From Strongylocentrotus droebachiensis (taxonomy: Eukaryota; Echinodermata; Echinoidea; Camarodonta; Strongylocentrotidae), in assembly GCA_035222895.1 (NCBI GenBank), contig JAVYIG010000864.1:115001-179000 (forward strand): a stretch of 64,000 nucleotides of DNA, given 5' to 3'. Each line of letters opens with the position of its first letter. Position 1 is the stretch's first letter. The translations under genes were made by a program, and so were the position numbers. This document shows positions 36,704-49,487 of the stretch, in pieces. The notes under the pieces are model-generated. The model ran no database searches. It was not told the origin of the DNA and worked only from the letters and a program-made list of their open reading frames with translations.

Positions 36704-37730
36704 AAGAAGGAACCATAATGCATGTAAAGGAAGCGGTCTTTCTTTGTGATAGCTTCCTTTTGGAGGTCAAAAACCATTCCCTGTCATTTTGTATATTGAG
36801 CTTTTCGGTGAGTAATCATGATAAGAGAAAAGAAAGGGCTTTAGAGTTTGTGCTATCATCTCCTATAAAACAAATTGGAAGATAAAGAAAAATAGGAGAG
36901 AAACATTTCAAGGGCATATTGTCACAGCTCAAATCACATCGAATGATATGTTCAATGCATTCGTCACCTTCCTAGATGGAAATGTCCGTCCAGTTGGAAA
37001 TTACCCGAGCTTTATCCCCTCATCTCCAGAGGAACGCCAGATCGAAAATCTCGGAAATTAAAAACGACAGGCATCCAATAGATTTTGGTGCGGGTATGAT
37101 ATCTGAGTTATGGTTTTAGTAATGGAGCCGGGCAGTAACAATCAATCAGTCGGCCAGCTACAAAGGTTTTCTCGAAGACGGATCATGAAAGGATTATCAA
37201 TGGACTTTATGCATGATTGACAGCTGTTCTGACAAATGCCATATCTACACAAAACTAGGTCATGTTGTAGATGGGCGTGGTCGTTTGTACTATTGTTTGG
37301 CTATTAAAGCTACTATTACTATTATCACTGGCTACCGATGGTAACTAACCCTTGTATCAACTTCTGTTAAAAAAAGATTGATTAAATTTATTCTCCGTTT
37401 CAATATACCATTATCAATCAAGTACATGTACATATATATTCAATAAAGACATAAACAATGTACTAAGATTGTAAAATAAGACTGAAGAACTGAAAACGAG
37501 AACAAAACATCTAAGACCTAAATATAAAGGAGCATGCTATTGAGATGCAATGCTTGTATGGCGCAAGCCCCTAAAACCTAGTTACATAATAATAAGAAAG
37601 TTTCGGTCACAAATAAAATATATTATAGTATAATTTAAAACAAAAAGCGAAAATTACCCCCCCAACAAAAAAAAGAAAAAAAAAGAAGAAAAGAAGAAGA
37701 AGGTATGCCTGAGTAAATGTATAATAAGAG

Positions 37731-37732
37731 AA

Positions 37733-37768
<36 letters not shown>
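37731..37768. repeat. (GA)n microsatellite
   Basis: GA run of about 34 bp. Flanks 36.7-38.2 kb are AT-rich with no gene recognised. Confidence 0.9.
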
Positions 37769-37769
<1 letters not shown>

Positions 37770-38224
37770 GAATTTTTTATTGTAGAATAGGAAACAGGAA
37801 CATGAACTACTAATATCATACTTTCTTCAATACTTCCTTATGATTGTTCTAGGACGTGACCTAGCTCTGCTGTATTCAGGCAAGGAATAATTGTGATAGA
37901 CTTACATCGTAATTGCAGAGCGAACATTGGCTTTAGATTATAACATTCCACTCTAGTTCATAGACGTACAAAAGTCATTGTTGGTGACATTCTGTCTTTT
38001 AAGAAAGCATCTAATACAACTTTCCAAATTTTTTACCAAGAAAACACGCGTTTATCAGTAGCGGAAGGCAAAATTCCGTACTTCCTCCCAACGATTTTAG
38101 TTAATGTTCAACTCTCTGTTTTCAGCACTTCTCTATACTGCAATGCCCAGACAATGTTGAACTTGTTATAAATCAGACCCTCTTAAAACTTAATTAAATG
38201 ATCGAAAAATCTTTTTCCTGTTTA

Positions 38225-38695
38225 CTCTTATGCTCTGACGCCGTTCTTCTGACTACTCCTATATGCTAGGGAACCGTTCCTGTTACGATTACTGCTATGC
38301 TCAGAAACCCTCCTTGTGACTACTCCTGCGCCTCGAAACTTCTCTTACAACTTCTCCTACGCTCAGAAAACGTTTTTCTTACGAATCTTTTATGCTCAGA
38401 AACCGTTCATCTGACGACTCCTACGCACATTAACCGTTCCTCTTACAACTACTGCTATGCTCAGAAACCCTCCCTCTGACTACTCCTGCGCCTCGAAACT
38501 TGTTTTACGACTTCCCCTACGCTCAGAAAACGTTCCACCTACGAACACTTTTATGCTTAGAAACCATTCATCTGACGACTCCTATATGCACAAAAACCGT
38601 TCCTCTTAATATTCTTACGCTCAGAAACCGTTCCTGTTACAACTGTTGTTATGCTCAGAAATCACTCATCTGACTGTTCCTAGGCTTATTTCATG
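38225..38695. repeat. Degenerate minisatellite with higher-order period
   Basis: A basic unit of about 35-40 bp (TACGCTCAGAAACCGTTCCT, then CTTACRACTCC-like) repeats about 12 times. A higher-order period is visible: GCTATGCTCAGAAACCCTCC with CTGCGCCTCGAAACTT recurs 160 bp apart (about 38294 and 38454). No ORF of note. Confidence 0.8.
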
Positions 38696-38699
38696 ATTT

Positions 38700-40150
38700 A
38701 TAAAGAGGAGAGCCCTTCCCCTTCCTGCTAATAGGAAACCCCCTTCCTCATAATCTGATAAATTAAATCCCTTTCACTTACGACTTCTCCAATATTCCGA
38801 GGGTGTCATTTGAAAACTATTCTGAAATAACGATTCATTACAGGTGCATTCGCAGAAGAACAAATTTTACACACGTACTAAAACAAAAGACTTATCCAGT
38901 TTATTGTGATGTAATTGAATGTATTCCACTAGGATAAATACTTGGATATATATATAGATAAAGAAACAATTTAAGGTTTCGGAATACAACCCCGGAAAAC
39001 CTCAAAATCACGACTATTCCAATACTTAGCTCCTCATCGCCTCGCGATAAGTGCGGCAAACGTTGATCAACTAAAAGCTTTACTACATCCGACAACCTCT
39101 TTTAAAACATTTCCTTACAGACCGCCTGAGCAATATTCATAAATCGATAAGAAGGGGATGTCACATGAATTTACCGGAATAATCGCATATATTTCCGATA
39201 CAAAAACGTAGTAAAACATCAAAGCGAATATTGGAAGAACGGGATTCTTTTATTGATTTTCCTTTAACGATGTGATGGGGCGATTCAGTCAATGATTTTC
39301 ATGAATCTTTGATCTGAGGGAGGATGCTTAGAGACCAACCGATAATCACTTCTTCGGCTGATTACCCCTTGTTCGGCCTACGGTATTTTGTTTTCTTTAA
39401 AATCATCTTAACGCGAAAGAAAAAAGTGTGGGAGTCATGTGGATACCCGCAGGTTGCCTCATTCCTTGCACCAGCTTTTTAATTTTTTATCTTCTATTAT
39501 TTATGAAAACACAGGATGTTTCATCACGTTTCATGATGCTAGTTAGAAAATATAGCATTTCCTTAAGTATTGGAATCGACTTTTCGCATGATTGGAGATT
39601 GAAAGCAAATACGGAATGGCTCGGAGGAGATTTTGATCTCATTTTTGCCGCGTTTTTATACCGGAATCTGGTAGTCGGATGAAAAGTACAGAGCGAATCT
39701 TCATCACCCCCATCTCATGGACTACCGGATCAAGAGCGTTCAAGATGCATTTAACTATTTTATGCAAGATGATGGATTGCATGCTATTCGCTTAATGATG
39801 AAGAGGAGCGGATATAGAAGACGAAATTACAAGATCAATCAGAATTATGTTGGGTCATGAATCCAATTTATATTTATTTTGAATGTTATAATAAATCAAA
39901 ATATACAAATTACAAACATAATGGAATATGGAATGCATAAAATAAGTATGGTTTAGATATGCATTGGGCGATTATTTCATATATTGTTCCGTGCCGAAGC
40001 ATATTAGACAACTGATTTTTTAAAGGATCAAGACAAAATATTTCATTTTAATTGATTTAAAAGGCTGAGGTACACGAATTGATAGCAGACAAAACGGGAT
40101 TTAATTTTTAGGATATGGAAGAAGGGTGTATTAAAGACCGTCAATACTAC
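38700..40150. other. Intergenic, nothing recognised
   Basis: AT-rich. A TATAAAAA on the minus strand (about 39656-39662) has no other promoter element or gene with it. Confidence 0.35.
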
Positions 40151-40153
40151 TGG

Positions 40154-40336
40154 GCTCGAGGGGATTAGACCACACAGCGAGGTCACTGACAGGTGGCTAT
40201 CTCATTTACTCAGCCGTCAACTAACATAAGAAAAAGAGGATCATGGGGGACCAACAGGCACCGATTGGAGAAGTTTTCCATATAGAGGGAGCAAGTAGCT
40301 ACAAGTAGGACAGTGGGGCGGGCTTTAAAGAACGGA
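40154..40336 (+). repeat. Dispersed repeat family 2, copy B
   Basis: Matches copies A and C in AGGTCACTGACAGGTGGCTA, GAGGATCATGGGGGACCAAC, CAGGCACCGATT, CATATAGAGGGAGCAAGTAG and CAGTGGGGC. More diverged in its first third than A and C are from each other. Confidence 0.65.
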
Positions 40337-40439
40337 CATCCAGTTTGGAGCATTGCATTGTATAATTTGAACATAATATGTATCGGATCATGCGATATTG
40401 GCAGCACAGCTAAAGCCGGGGTAATAATCTCCAAGTTTA

Positions 40440-40502
40440 GAAGCGCTTAGTGATTGTATTAAGCCCTATATAAAAAAAACTGAGTATTGTTATTATTATT
40501 GT
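40440..40502 (+). repeat. SINE tail-like sequence with (ATT)n
   Basis: GAAGCGCTTAGTGATTGTAT ... CCCTATATAAAAAA followed by ATT repeats, close to the 3' end of SINE family 1 (GCGCTATATAAG plus ATT). It follows repeat copy B, so family 2 may share this tail. Confidence 0.45.
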
Positions 40503-41069
40503 TATAATTTCTTTTGGTTTCCTTAAACATTTTTAGTCTTTACATTTAGTTGTGGTAAAACTGTGGTGTACTTGAATTAAAAGTCAAAACTCATATACGA
40601 CATGTCCAGGGAAAAGACATTTCACCCAAACTTTTCTAGATCGTGTACTTCGCAATGCTTGAGTAATTATAATTGCAGGGCCCTCACGAAAAACATTATT
40701 AATCCAATTTAGGCTTCCCTGGTTAAATGAGTTGTAAATGCATGAGTTATACATGAATAGAGAGATACGCCATTTTATTTCGGTGTTAAAGACTGTACTA
40801 GTACAGATATCATAGGTTTTTATGGTCTAAGTCAACTAGGATCTCTTTATTTCACACTTATATTCTTTTCACTCTTCTTTCTTCTAATCTCTCTCCCTCT
40901 TTATATTTATTTCCGCCTCTCTCCATCTCATTCTAGCTCTTGATTTTCCCCATCCATTTCGAACTTTATGTGTATCTCTCTCTTTATCTGCAATTTAATT
41001 TCTACCTTTGTCCCTTTCTTATATGTTGTGCATTATTATTGATCCTAACGAAGAGATATGTTTGATTGC

Positions 41070-42010
41070 TGATGCATGACGTCATCTAGGCGCCATTTTG
41101 TTAATTTATATTATTGACCATATTTCCGTCGTACATTGTCATTTCCGAATGAAATTTGATATGCATAAACTTGACGTCATGTGTAAACTTTGTCCGTGCG
41201 CGCGTCATTACGGACGCGTAAGCGTGCGTCAAACTTCAGAATTGGTCAAGTGCTTATTGGATCAATTTACTTCACGCTCACGTTTTTGCGCGTGCCGTCC
41301 GTAATGTATTAATTCAATTTGTCACTTTTATTGTATTGCTGATATTTTTATAAGTGATTTGAAATTCCTTTTAGCCATTATTGACCAAAATTTAGTTCAA
41401 AGACGTTCGTTAAACCTCAAAAGAGAGGCACGCGCGCATATAGAGAAAAAAATGCCATGATTGGTAAAAAAAGTACCCATTTTGAATACGCTATAACTCT
41501 TCAGAATGCCTGGTTACCCCCAACTTTTCTTTCACGTTCTGAATCGGAGATGCGATTTCAAGTGACACGTTTGTCGTTAGAATGCTTTGACGTCAACATA
41601 TTGCCACTTAAAGGAAAAAACTAACAAACTTAATTTGATTGGATTATGTAATAATTGTCGTTGTTGATTCGAATATATCTCATGTATCCTTACTCTGATG
41701 TCTCTAATATCTTATTATATTGTAGCTGAGACTTTACTCTACACATGTACTAGAATTTAATTGCTATTAGAAGATGGTATCGTTGTCAAAATTCCGATTT
41801 AAGGTTAAGACTGCAAAATCTGCCATTTTGGTTTCTACTTGTATGTGCTATCTCCCATTGAGTTTGTGGTATATTTCCGTCATGACAAGACATTAATGAA
41901 TGATATTTGGTATGTATGAACTTGACTTCGTGGGTAACCTTTTGGTCACACCTATGTCCGTGGGCAGGCTAGGGGGGCCTGAACGTGTTCATATGCGCGT
42001 TATATAAGTT
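41070..42010 (+). repeat. Two diverged copies of one element about 730 bp apart
   Basis: GCCATTTTG, ATATTTCCGTC, GAATGAAATTTGATATGCAT, AACTTGACGTCATG and GTCCGTG at 41091-41200 correspond to similar text in the same order at 41823-41965. Between them lies a hairpin of CATTACGGACG and CGTCCGTAATG (about 41206-41306). No coding frame. Confidence 0.45.
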
Positions 42011-42167
42011 GAAGGTGGGATTTTTTTAAAAGACCAAATTTACATGTGTTATGTCTCGATCAGAGCGGTAGATCACCTTATTCGTCTCCGTGACGAATTC
42101 AATGTCTAGTCATATTTTGTTTTCTGAACTCAAAAATTAGAGGGTAACAAAAAGGGGCGGTTGAAAT

Positions 42168-42263
42168 GTATCATCTCTATGATTTAAAGAATTAACTCAT
42201 GTGAAATCCTTTCATTTGAAAGGATTTCACATAAGTTAATTCTTTAAATCATAGAGATGATAC
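42168..42263. repeat. 96-bp near-perfect palindrome
   Basis: The left arm begins GTATCATCTCTATGATTTAA and the right arm is its reverse complement, axis at 42215/42216, with only about one mismatch pair per arm plus the centre. No spacer. A GA microsatellite starts within 30 bp downstream. Confidence 0.9.
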
Positions 42264-42269
42264 AAAAAG

Positions 42270-42324
42270 AGAGAAGGTGTGCGTGCGTGTTGTTCGGGAG
42301 AAAGGGAAAGAGAGCAGGGGGAAT

Positions 42325-42356
<32 letters not shown>

Positions 42357-42363
42357 CAGGGGG
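42270..42363. repeat. (GA)n microsatellite
   Basis: GA-rich tract with a pure run of about 30 bp. A 100-residue minus-strand ORF here includes its translation. Confidence 0.85.
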
Positions 42364-42726
42364 TGAAATGTGAGGTACATACATTGTATAGAGAAACAAA
42401 CTACAAATGTCCCTACACGAAATATTTTCTTTTAAATAATCCATTTCCTTCATGAAAATCACTAAACGTATGATTATTACAGATGACAAATTACATAATA
42501 TTAGCTTAGATGTAGGATATGGAGCCATGGACCATACCAAGTTCAAACCAAAACCTACATTCCATCTGTGACTGGTGTCAGTCAGGAAAGTAATTGCGTT
42601 AGAAGATGATTAACTGTAGATATACCGTTCTTTTTTTAATGAAACGACATGTATAAGCCATTTGTCGATGGTGTCATATACTTATTTATTTATTTTCTGG
42701 GCCTGAAACGCGGGTTGATGGTTGAT

Positions 42727-43340
42727 AGGGGAGGGGGGGGGGGGGCGCCTTCTGTATTATATTGCTGGATACGCTATTAGCTGTTACGTTATAACCATGA
42801 AAAGAGATTGTAAGAAAAAAAAACAAGTTAAAGACTTTTTGCTCTCTCCGAACCTAATATGCCAGATACTTAGGTCCGATGGGAAAGAGATTTGTCATGT
42901 TGACTTTCAATCACAAGTTGGCATGTTCTGCTCGTGAGCAGATGCTTAAAATATTCACAATGTTTGAAAATGTCGAAGGGCTTCTTATTTTTTTTTTATT
43001 ATTGGGCACTCAAAAAGGGAATGTACATGGACTAAAACATGCTTATTCTTACTATTTTACGAGCATTTTTATATGTAAAGTACTTATAATTTTCGTTTAT
43101 TTCTCAAAATTGTTGAACAAATGTGAATCAATAGGAATCACATACCTCAATGTGGGAAAAATTAAAAGATGCTTGTTTGTTGGGTAAAAAAATACTGACA
43201 CGTTTTCAACAGGAGTACTTAGAATTGGGTAAAATTTACTCAATGTTTTAATTTCGGTTAATACCCAAACCAACAAACAAGATCGGTCCCTTCTTACCGA
43301 ATGTTGGGTAAATGTTAGGTTACTCAATTTTTTTAGAGTG
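42727..43340. other. Poly-G tract and a small fold-back
   Basis: G run at about 42729-42746. GCTTGTTTGTTGGGTA (about 43171) and ACCAACAAACAAG (about 43269) are inverted copies about 85 bp apart, with further TTGGGTAAA/TTTACTCAA pairing between. Suggests a worn fold-back element. No gene. Confidence 0.4.
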
Positions 43341-43490
43341 TTATCATGGCCCACTAAATGCTACAAAAATCACTAAAATTTGCTGGAAATTAAACACGCG
43401 CACGCAAAACAACACATTTATGTGATGACTTAAACGATATATTCTCTTCTTTCTAAAATATTAAATGATGTTATTTCTTAAACATTCATA

Positions 43491-44442
43491 CACTGTAAAA
43501 AAAATAATAGTCGAAATAACTCAATAAAATTGAGGAAAAGAATTGCCTTATTTTTATTAAGTAAATATTACCTACTCCATCTTAAGTAGAATTTACTTAT
43601 TTTGCTGAATACATTTTTACTCAGTTAAATCGAGTTACATTAACGTAAATAATTTAAGTATTGTGATCATTTTAGATAATTAAAAAAAAGCTATGATAGG
43701 ATTACATATTGCATGATTTGGTACCCATCTAATCTAACAAGTAACATCCACTAATCATTCACTACTTCTATTTAAGATTAATCACTAATCACTAACACTA
43801 CTTCTATTTAAAATTTAACCGTATATATATATCTACCACCATCACAAACTATTACATACGCTTCAATTCGACACATATTGAAAGGCTCCAAATTTTATAT
43901 ATACTTGATCGTAGCATCTTAAAAGGAAAATTGGTTGACAATCTCCTGAAATATCAAGTTTTGATTTGTTTTGAACTGGGTAACAATTAAAAATTGTCTT
44001 GTCTTTGCTTAGCCATGTTAAATGAATTAGTAAATGTTTTAAAGTCCTTAAATTTTCATTCAACCACAAAAAAGAATTGTTTTATTTAAAAAAGAGTTTA
44101 ATGTGGTCTTAATGAATATTCATAAATTATGTAAATATTTCTATTACGCACTGCATCGGTCCTTACTTTAAAAAGATAAGAATAATCAACATAAATTGTT
44201 TGAGTAATACGTATAATTTCTGATTTTGAGTTAAAATTACTAAATTAATACAAGCTGAAATTACTTAAAGTTCTTATGTATTTGATTTTACTTAAATATT
44301 CCACGTATGTTCTACTAAATTGAAAGTTTAAGTTAGCAAGACTTAAATTTAGTATGTAAGTGGCAAAACTAATGTTTTCAAGTAAATTCTACATGGAAAA
44401 AATACGTAAAAATTACCAATGAACAAATTATTTTTTACAGTG
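43491..44442. mobile_element. 952-bp MITE-like element, TA target site
   Basis: Ends are CACTGTAAAAAA and its reverse complement TTTTTTACAGTG, each flanked by TA (43489-43490 and 44443-44444). Sub-terminal text also pairs (TTAGTAGAATTTACTT-like on the left with AAGTAAATTCTAC on the right). The inside is AT-rich with no transposase frame. TA duplication and short ends suit a Tc1/mariner-type non-autonomous element. Confidence 0.65.
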
Positions 44443-44449
44443 TACAACA

Positions 44450-44763
44450 GGATGCGAAAGTAAATTAATTTGAATTGTTTATATGCTGCAAAAATGATTG
44501 GATTCTTTTATGAGTTCAAATTTTTGTCATGACTAGAATGCGATTCACCTTTAAATTCACTGTTACCAAGGGTCATGTCCTCTAACTATATGGGCTCATC
44601 ACTGTTACATCTAAACTGTCTCCGGACAATGATCAACACCAAACCTTCATTTCATTTATTAAATTACAGTGCATCGATTTTCATCAATGATTCAGTTGTG
44701 GAGTTCTGCCAACCAATCTATTAAAACTACAATGAAATGCAACTCAGCACCTGAACTCTCTCT

Positions 44764-44810
<47 letters not shown>

Positions 44811-46610
44811 TGAGAAAACATAACCATATCATAATATTTGTGGTGGATGGAGAATAGTTCCATGGAAACCATCGTGTTCAGTACATGCCATTTTAAAGTA
44901 AAATGTCAGCTTTTAAGTCCTCATCTTACACAAAATCATTTTAGATTATTACAACAACTAATTGAATCCCCCCCCCACCCTCAATGTTTAATCTATGTAT
45001 CTATCATTATAAGCTGTGTACGATATCCGATCCTTACCCATAAAATAATATATCTATACAAATGTATACGACTAAAACACAATGAATTGAAATATCCATT
45101 TGAGATTATCACTCATAACATCAAGATGTATGATTTTGTAATTTGTAATATTTTAATGTCCGACGTTTAAAACGTTTTTAAGGGAATTGTCATTATGGTT
45201 GTAAGGAGTTCGCAACTAAATAATCCGGCGAGAGAATGGGAAATTGATAAAATGGTGTGAAATTGGGTGACCATATTGTATTGCGTAGGTGTTGTGCCAT
45301 TGAGGAAATTAATTCTTATCGAACACAAAACACCAGCAAGATTGCGCTTATGTTAATCCTAAAAATATATATTCTAGAAAAACATTTTATAGCCTAAACT
45401 AATTCATTTTTCTAGGAAGATTGTTTGGCGTCGTGGGCGTGGGTCCTGTCAGCAACCCGTCATCGTATTTGTCTTTCATGTAGCTTTGGTAGTCATATCG
45501 ATAAATGTATTATTTCAAGGAGCCTTCATTCTCTCCTGTTTGTGTTTAGAAAACATGAAATATAGCAAACTTGTTCTGACACCCTCCACTCTCTCCAATT
45601 TTGAAAAAAGGTCTAGTTCCGCTCGTATATTTACGTTAACTGCAATATCCATCTTGCAGACGATGACATTGCCATATCCTTGGATTGACACTCGTTTTCC
45701 CGCGCTTAAACCAACCGCCATCACACCTGAATCGTGTTTGGCGCGCTTTTCGCTCTCACTCTACATCCCTCGTATGACTGCAGATCGATGATGGGATATT
45801 GAGTTTAAATTTCCGGTGGAAACGTGAATGATCTGTATAAATCGTTGTAGGATCTTTTTAATTTGTATATCAATACAATTAACGGATGGTTCTCCGAATA
45901 GCAATAACAAATTACTACGTTTATACCAAAGTGGACAAAGTGGTATTGAATTATTTTGTTAAAATAGAGACATAACTTTTATTACATAAAAATGTTCTTG
46001 CATTTAAAACGGTTTCCCTTTTTTGTGCTAGATCTAATAATCGCGTATTTTTCCCACTTAAAATAAACTTCTACATGGCCGTTTTATTCCGCACAGTGAA
46101 GGATGCGCAGTATTTTATTTAAAACATCCTATATTCGTTTTTATTTTAACATTAAATATAGTGACCAGATCTAAAAAAAATGAACGATAACGAACAAATT
46201 AAATTATCAAAATTGAACAATCAGATAATTCCATGTTGTTTGTTTGCTTCAAATTCTATTGGGAAGTACAGCGATAATTAAATTTCCCTTTAAAGAAATT
46301 ATTTCTAAGGCTTCTTGTATCATCATGCATGCTATGGTCATGTACATTTCCAAACGATAGTAAGAATAATTAAAATGATTATATGTCAATTTCGTCGATG
46401 CTTGTAACTAAATAAAATTCGTTTCAAATAATGCATTAAGTAGTATCCACATTGTAAAAATAATGGGCATTAAATATTTCCTTCGTATCATTATAATCAC
46501 TCAACGTGGTACTACAAACGGAGTTGATCAATGAAACCATTCTGAGAATTAAAACAAAAAATATTTACGAAAGCGAATCTTCCGATCCCTCAAATCTACT
46601 ACTTATCAGA
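44450..46610. other. Intergenic with one GA microsatellite
   Basis: (GA)n at 44768-44812. A short frame at 45724-45515 (minus) reads GKRVSIQGYGNVIVCKMDIA, which looks protein-like but has no splice support or family match. Confidence 0.35.
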
Positions 46611-46617
46611 GAAAGTG

Positions 46618-46760
46618 ACATTGAAAGAGATAGAGAGTGTGGGAGAGAAAGAGGGGGAGGGTGAGGGAGAGGGGTAAGAGATAGAGAGGGAGAGGGGGAG
46701 AGAGGGAGAGAGGTAAGGGCGAGAGAGAAGGGAGAGAGAGAGAGAGAGAGAGAGAGATAT

Positions 46761-46791
<31 letters not shown>

Positions 46792-46795
46792 TGGG
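46618..46795. repeat. (GA)n/(GGA)n microsatellite
   Basis: About 175 bp of purine-only sequence, GA-dominated with G runs. Pro/Ser/Leu minus-strand ORFs are artefacts. Confidence 0.9.
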
Positions 46796-47249
46796 GCATC
46801 AAAAGGGCGAGATGTGATTACTGAGGGAGGATAGAAAGAAAGGCAGAATAAGAGGGTGTGGTGAATGCATGATATGTGAGACATAAGATGTGTCCTTCAG
46901 TCTAGTGAGCCGTTGAGAAGCAAAAGCCCACAATATCCTTCTTTTGAGAACAACCTGTTCAAAATGTTGATTAGCATAGTAACACAAACATGCTTTAGCA
47001 GTCACGCAAAACAATCATACACAAATTATCATTCAATAAAATCTGAGAATGTATACTATTATCTAGATCTGTTAGGAATAAATCATTCCATAAATTGGGG
47101 TAAAAATAATTATTTCACCATTATGACCAACAGTGTATGATGATATTAAAGTCATGTGTAACATTTTCAGTCATGCACTTTGATAATTATTCTCTGTTAT
47201 AAAAAGAGTCGGAATACATACTGTTAATTAGAAAAGGTTAGCTCGCGAG

Positions 47250-47815
47250 GACAGAGGAAGAGATAGAGATAGAGAGATAGAGAGAGAGAGATAGAGGGAT
47301 GGAGAAAGAGAGAGAGAGAGACAGGGGGAGAGAGAGAGAAAGAGAGGGAGGGAGAGATAAAATCCAACGACTTGTGTGTTAATGGTCGTGACACATGATG
47401 TGTGGATTGTTGACGAAACGAGCAGGTTATATTATGACGACGCCATCTGTCTAGTCAAATCCAAGCCATGGAGGTGTGAAGTCAAATAAAAGATCATGTG
47501 GAATGATATCAAAGTAGGCGCATGTTGGAGTACAGTAAGTCACATTCGAAGGACCAGGTTATCAGTAGATATACGGATGTATTCCTTTGATAGGGCTAAA
47601 CGCAAGACGCTAATTTTTGATGTATTTTTACTCTTTTTTCCTTTCGTTTGATAAGCCGTCAAGCAAAATGTAACTGTATGTAGACAATACCCCGAAGAGA
47701 AAAAAAGAAGAGAGAGAGAGAGGGAGAGAGAGAGAGGGAGAGCTAGAGAACAAAAGATAACGAGAGAGAGAGAGAGAGAGAGGGATAGAGAAGAGATAGA
47801 ATGGAGTGAGTGAGT
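47250..47815. repeat. Two GA microsatellite blocks
   Basis: Purine tracts at about 47254-47360 and 47695-47810, separated by unique sequence. Confidence 0.85.
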
Positions 47816-47819
47816 GGAA

Positions 47820-49480
47820 AAAATGCTCTAGAAAACAATTTATATACAACTTGGAATTCTTATTGTTAAAAGGATTTAGATAATCATAATTTTTTCAAAA
47901 CCTTTTACCACGAAACATAATAATCATTCCAAAGGCTTGTACCAGCTTTTTCTCAATCATAGCAAGAAAATAGCATTGGCTCCGTATTAATTTAGCGAGT
48001 ACCGATTTTTGATCTCCTGTCTTTCATCAGGTTTCTTATGCTTTGATGTGTGTGATTCGTGCAATTGGCGAACAATTTAGAAACAGATTTTGCTTAATTT
48101 TCGAATGTCATCAAAGGCTTTATCGGAGCCTTAGTAAACTTCATAGGGATCATTTGATAAAGAAATGTTCATCTTGCTAAACCATTACTAGATATTGAAT
48201 TCATCATGTTAACTGATATTTGAGTTTCATTTACCCCCCCCCCGGATCTTTAAAGCCTTCGCTCTTTAGGGGGTTATGAAGAAAAGTGCAACAAGAGTTG
48301 CTCTGGAGTTTGGATTCATTTCCAAAAAAACATGACGAACGTTATTTCAAATGAAGATGAATATATATTTTTCTCAATGAGAATAGGTTTCTAGTGCTAT
48401 AAATGCGATTCTTTTTCTTTCACTTTTTTCAAATATAATAATTATTTTTTGAGAAAGAAGTCTGATGCATTAGGTATATCATGATATATATTTCTACTGA
48501 ACAAATTTCTACTGAACAAATTAACACATCAAATGTGATGTACACACAGGCATATTCTAAATTCTACTTTAATTACGGCTATCATCGAAGGTTACAATAG
48601 CATAGAAGTATAGAAACTTAATCCAAATAATTTATGAATAAAGAGGGCAAAAGACTCCGCTATTATCGAGCACTTTCATAGTGGCATCACTCCGTAACTA
48701 CCGAATATCTGGTATAGAAATGAACTCGTTATGTTCCACCTTAGCCAATAGCTACAAACGCTGATTTTCCACGGGTGCTAATCGGCACACTACAATAGGA
48801 TTTGACGAATGTATCTAGAATGCACCATGCTTGTCGTATATCCTGTCTTGATGAGACTTGGAGCTATGCTTTTGCCAGATGTATCAAAACATTATGTAAG
48901 AAATTAAAAGATTTGAAGAAGATTCCTTTGAAAATTTTGTTTTTACAATACATTGTGGCCCAGTGATATGTGATAGGTGGCATAAAGAACTAAAAAGCCG
49001 CAGTTTCCGTCGATGCTTATCTTTAAGATATAATAATATTCGTGCTTTTTATAGCCGTTTGTAAAAGTAAAATCGAATATCATTCTGTTAGTGTATTAAA
49101 GCAACTCAACAGCATTGTATGCATAGTGCAACTCCTTTCTATTCTCTCTTCATACCCTTTTCTCTGCTCTACCCGTCTTCTCTGTCTACCATTGGACTTG
49201 TTATATTCTCTCACTTTGTTTGCACATGTCTCTAGCTCATCCTCTGCGTATGAATTTGTTTATCATACATCTTTTCCACTTAAAAGTAACCATGATTCAA
49301 ATTTGGATGGGAAGTAATTACCTAAACTTGTAACTACTTTTGACTGTTTCTATTTATAAAACCATTTATAAAATTCATACCAATGAAAGCAAATTTCCGA
49401 ATGGACAAAAAAGTTCCTAATTTCAGTTTTCAGAGAAAATCATGATCGTGAATAAACAAAGCACCATAAACGTTCCATTA
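47820..49480. other. Intergenic, nothing recognised
   Basis: AT-rich. A 14-bp tandem duplicate (TTTCTACTGAACAAA) occurs at about 48490-48520. No gene. Confidence 0.35.
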
Positions 49481-49487
49481 CTAGTGC

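Noticed and set aside
39650..39670. Minus-strand TATAAAAA near 39.66 kb as a promoter.
   Set aside because: A lone TATA match is expected often in AT-rich DNA; no CCAAT, CRE or exon accompanies it.
45515..45724. 69-codon minus-strand ORF with a GKRVSIQGYGNVIV stretch.
   Set aside because: Looks protein-like but is short, isolated and without matching exons; left as intergenic.
46599..46884. Ser/Leu/Pro-rich ORFs, also at 2735-2972, 32761-33052, 62570-62869 and others.
   Set aside because: They are translations of GA/CT, poly-G or GT microsatellites.
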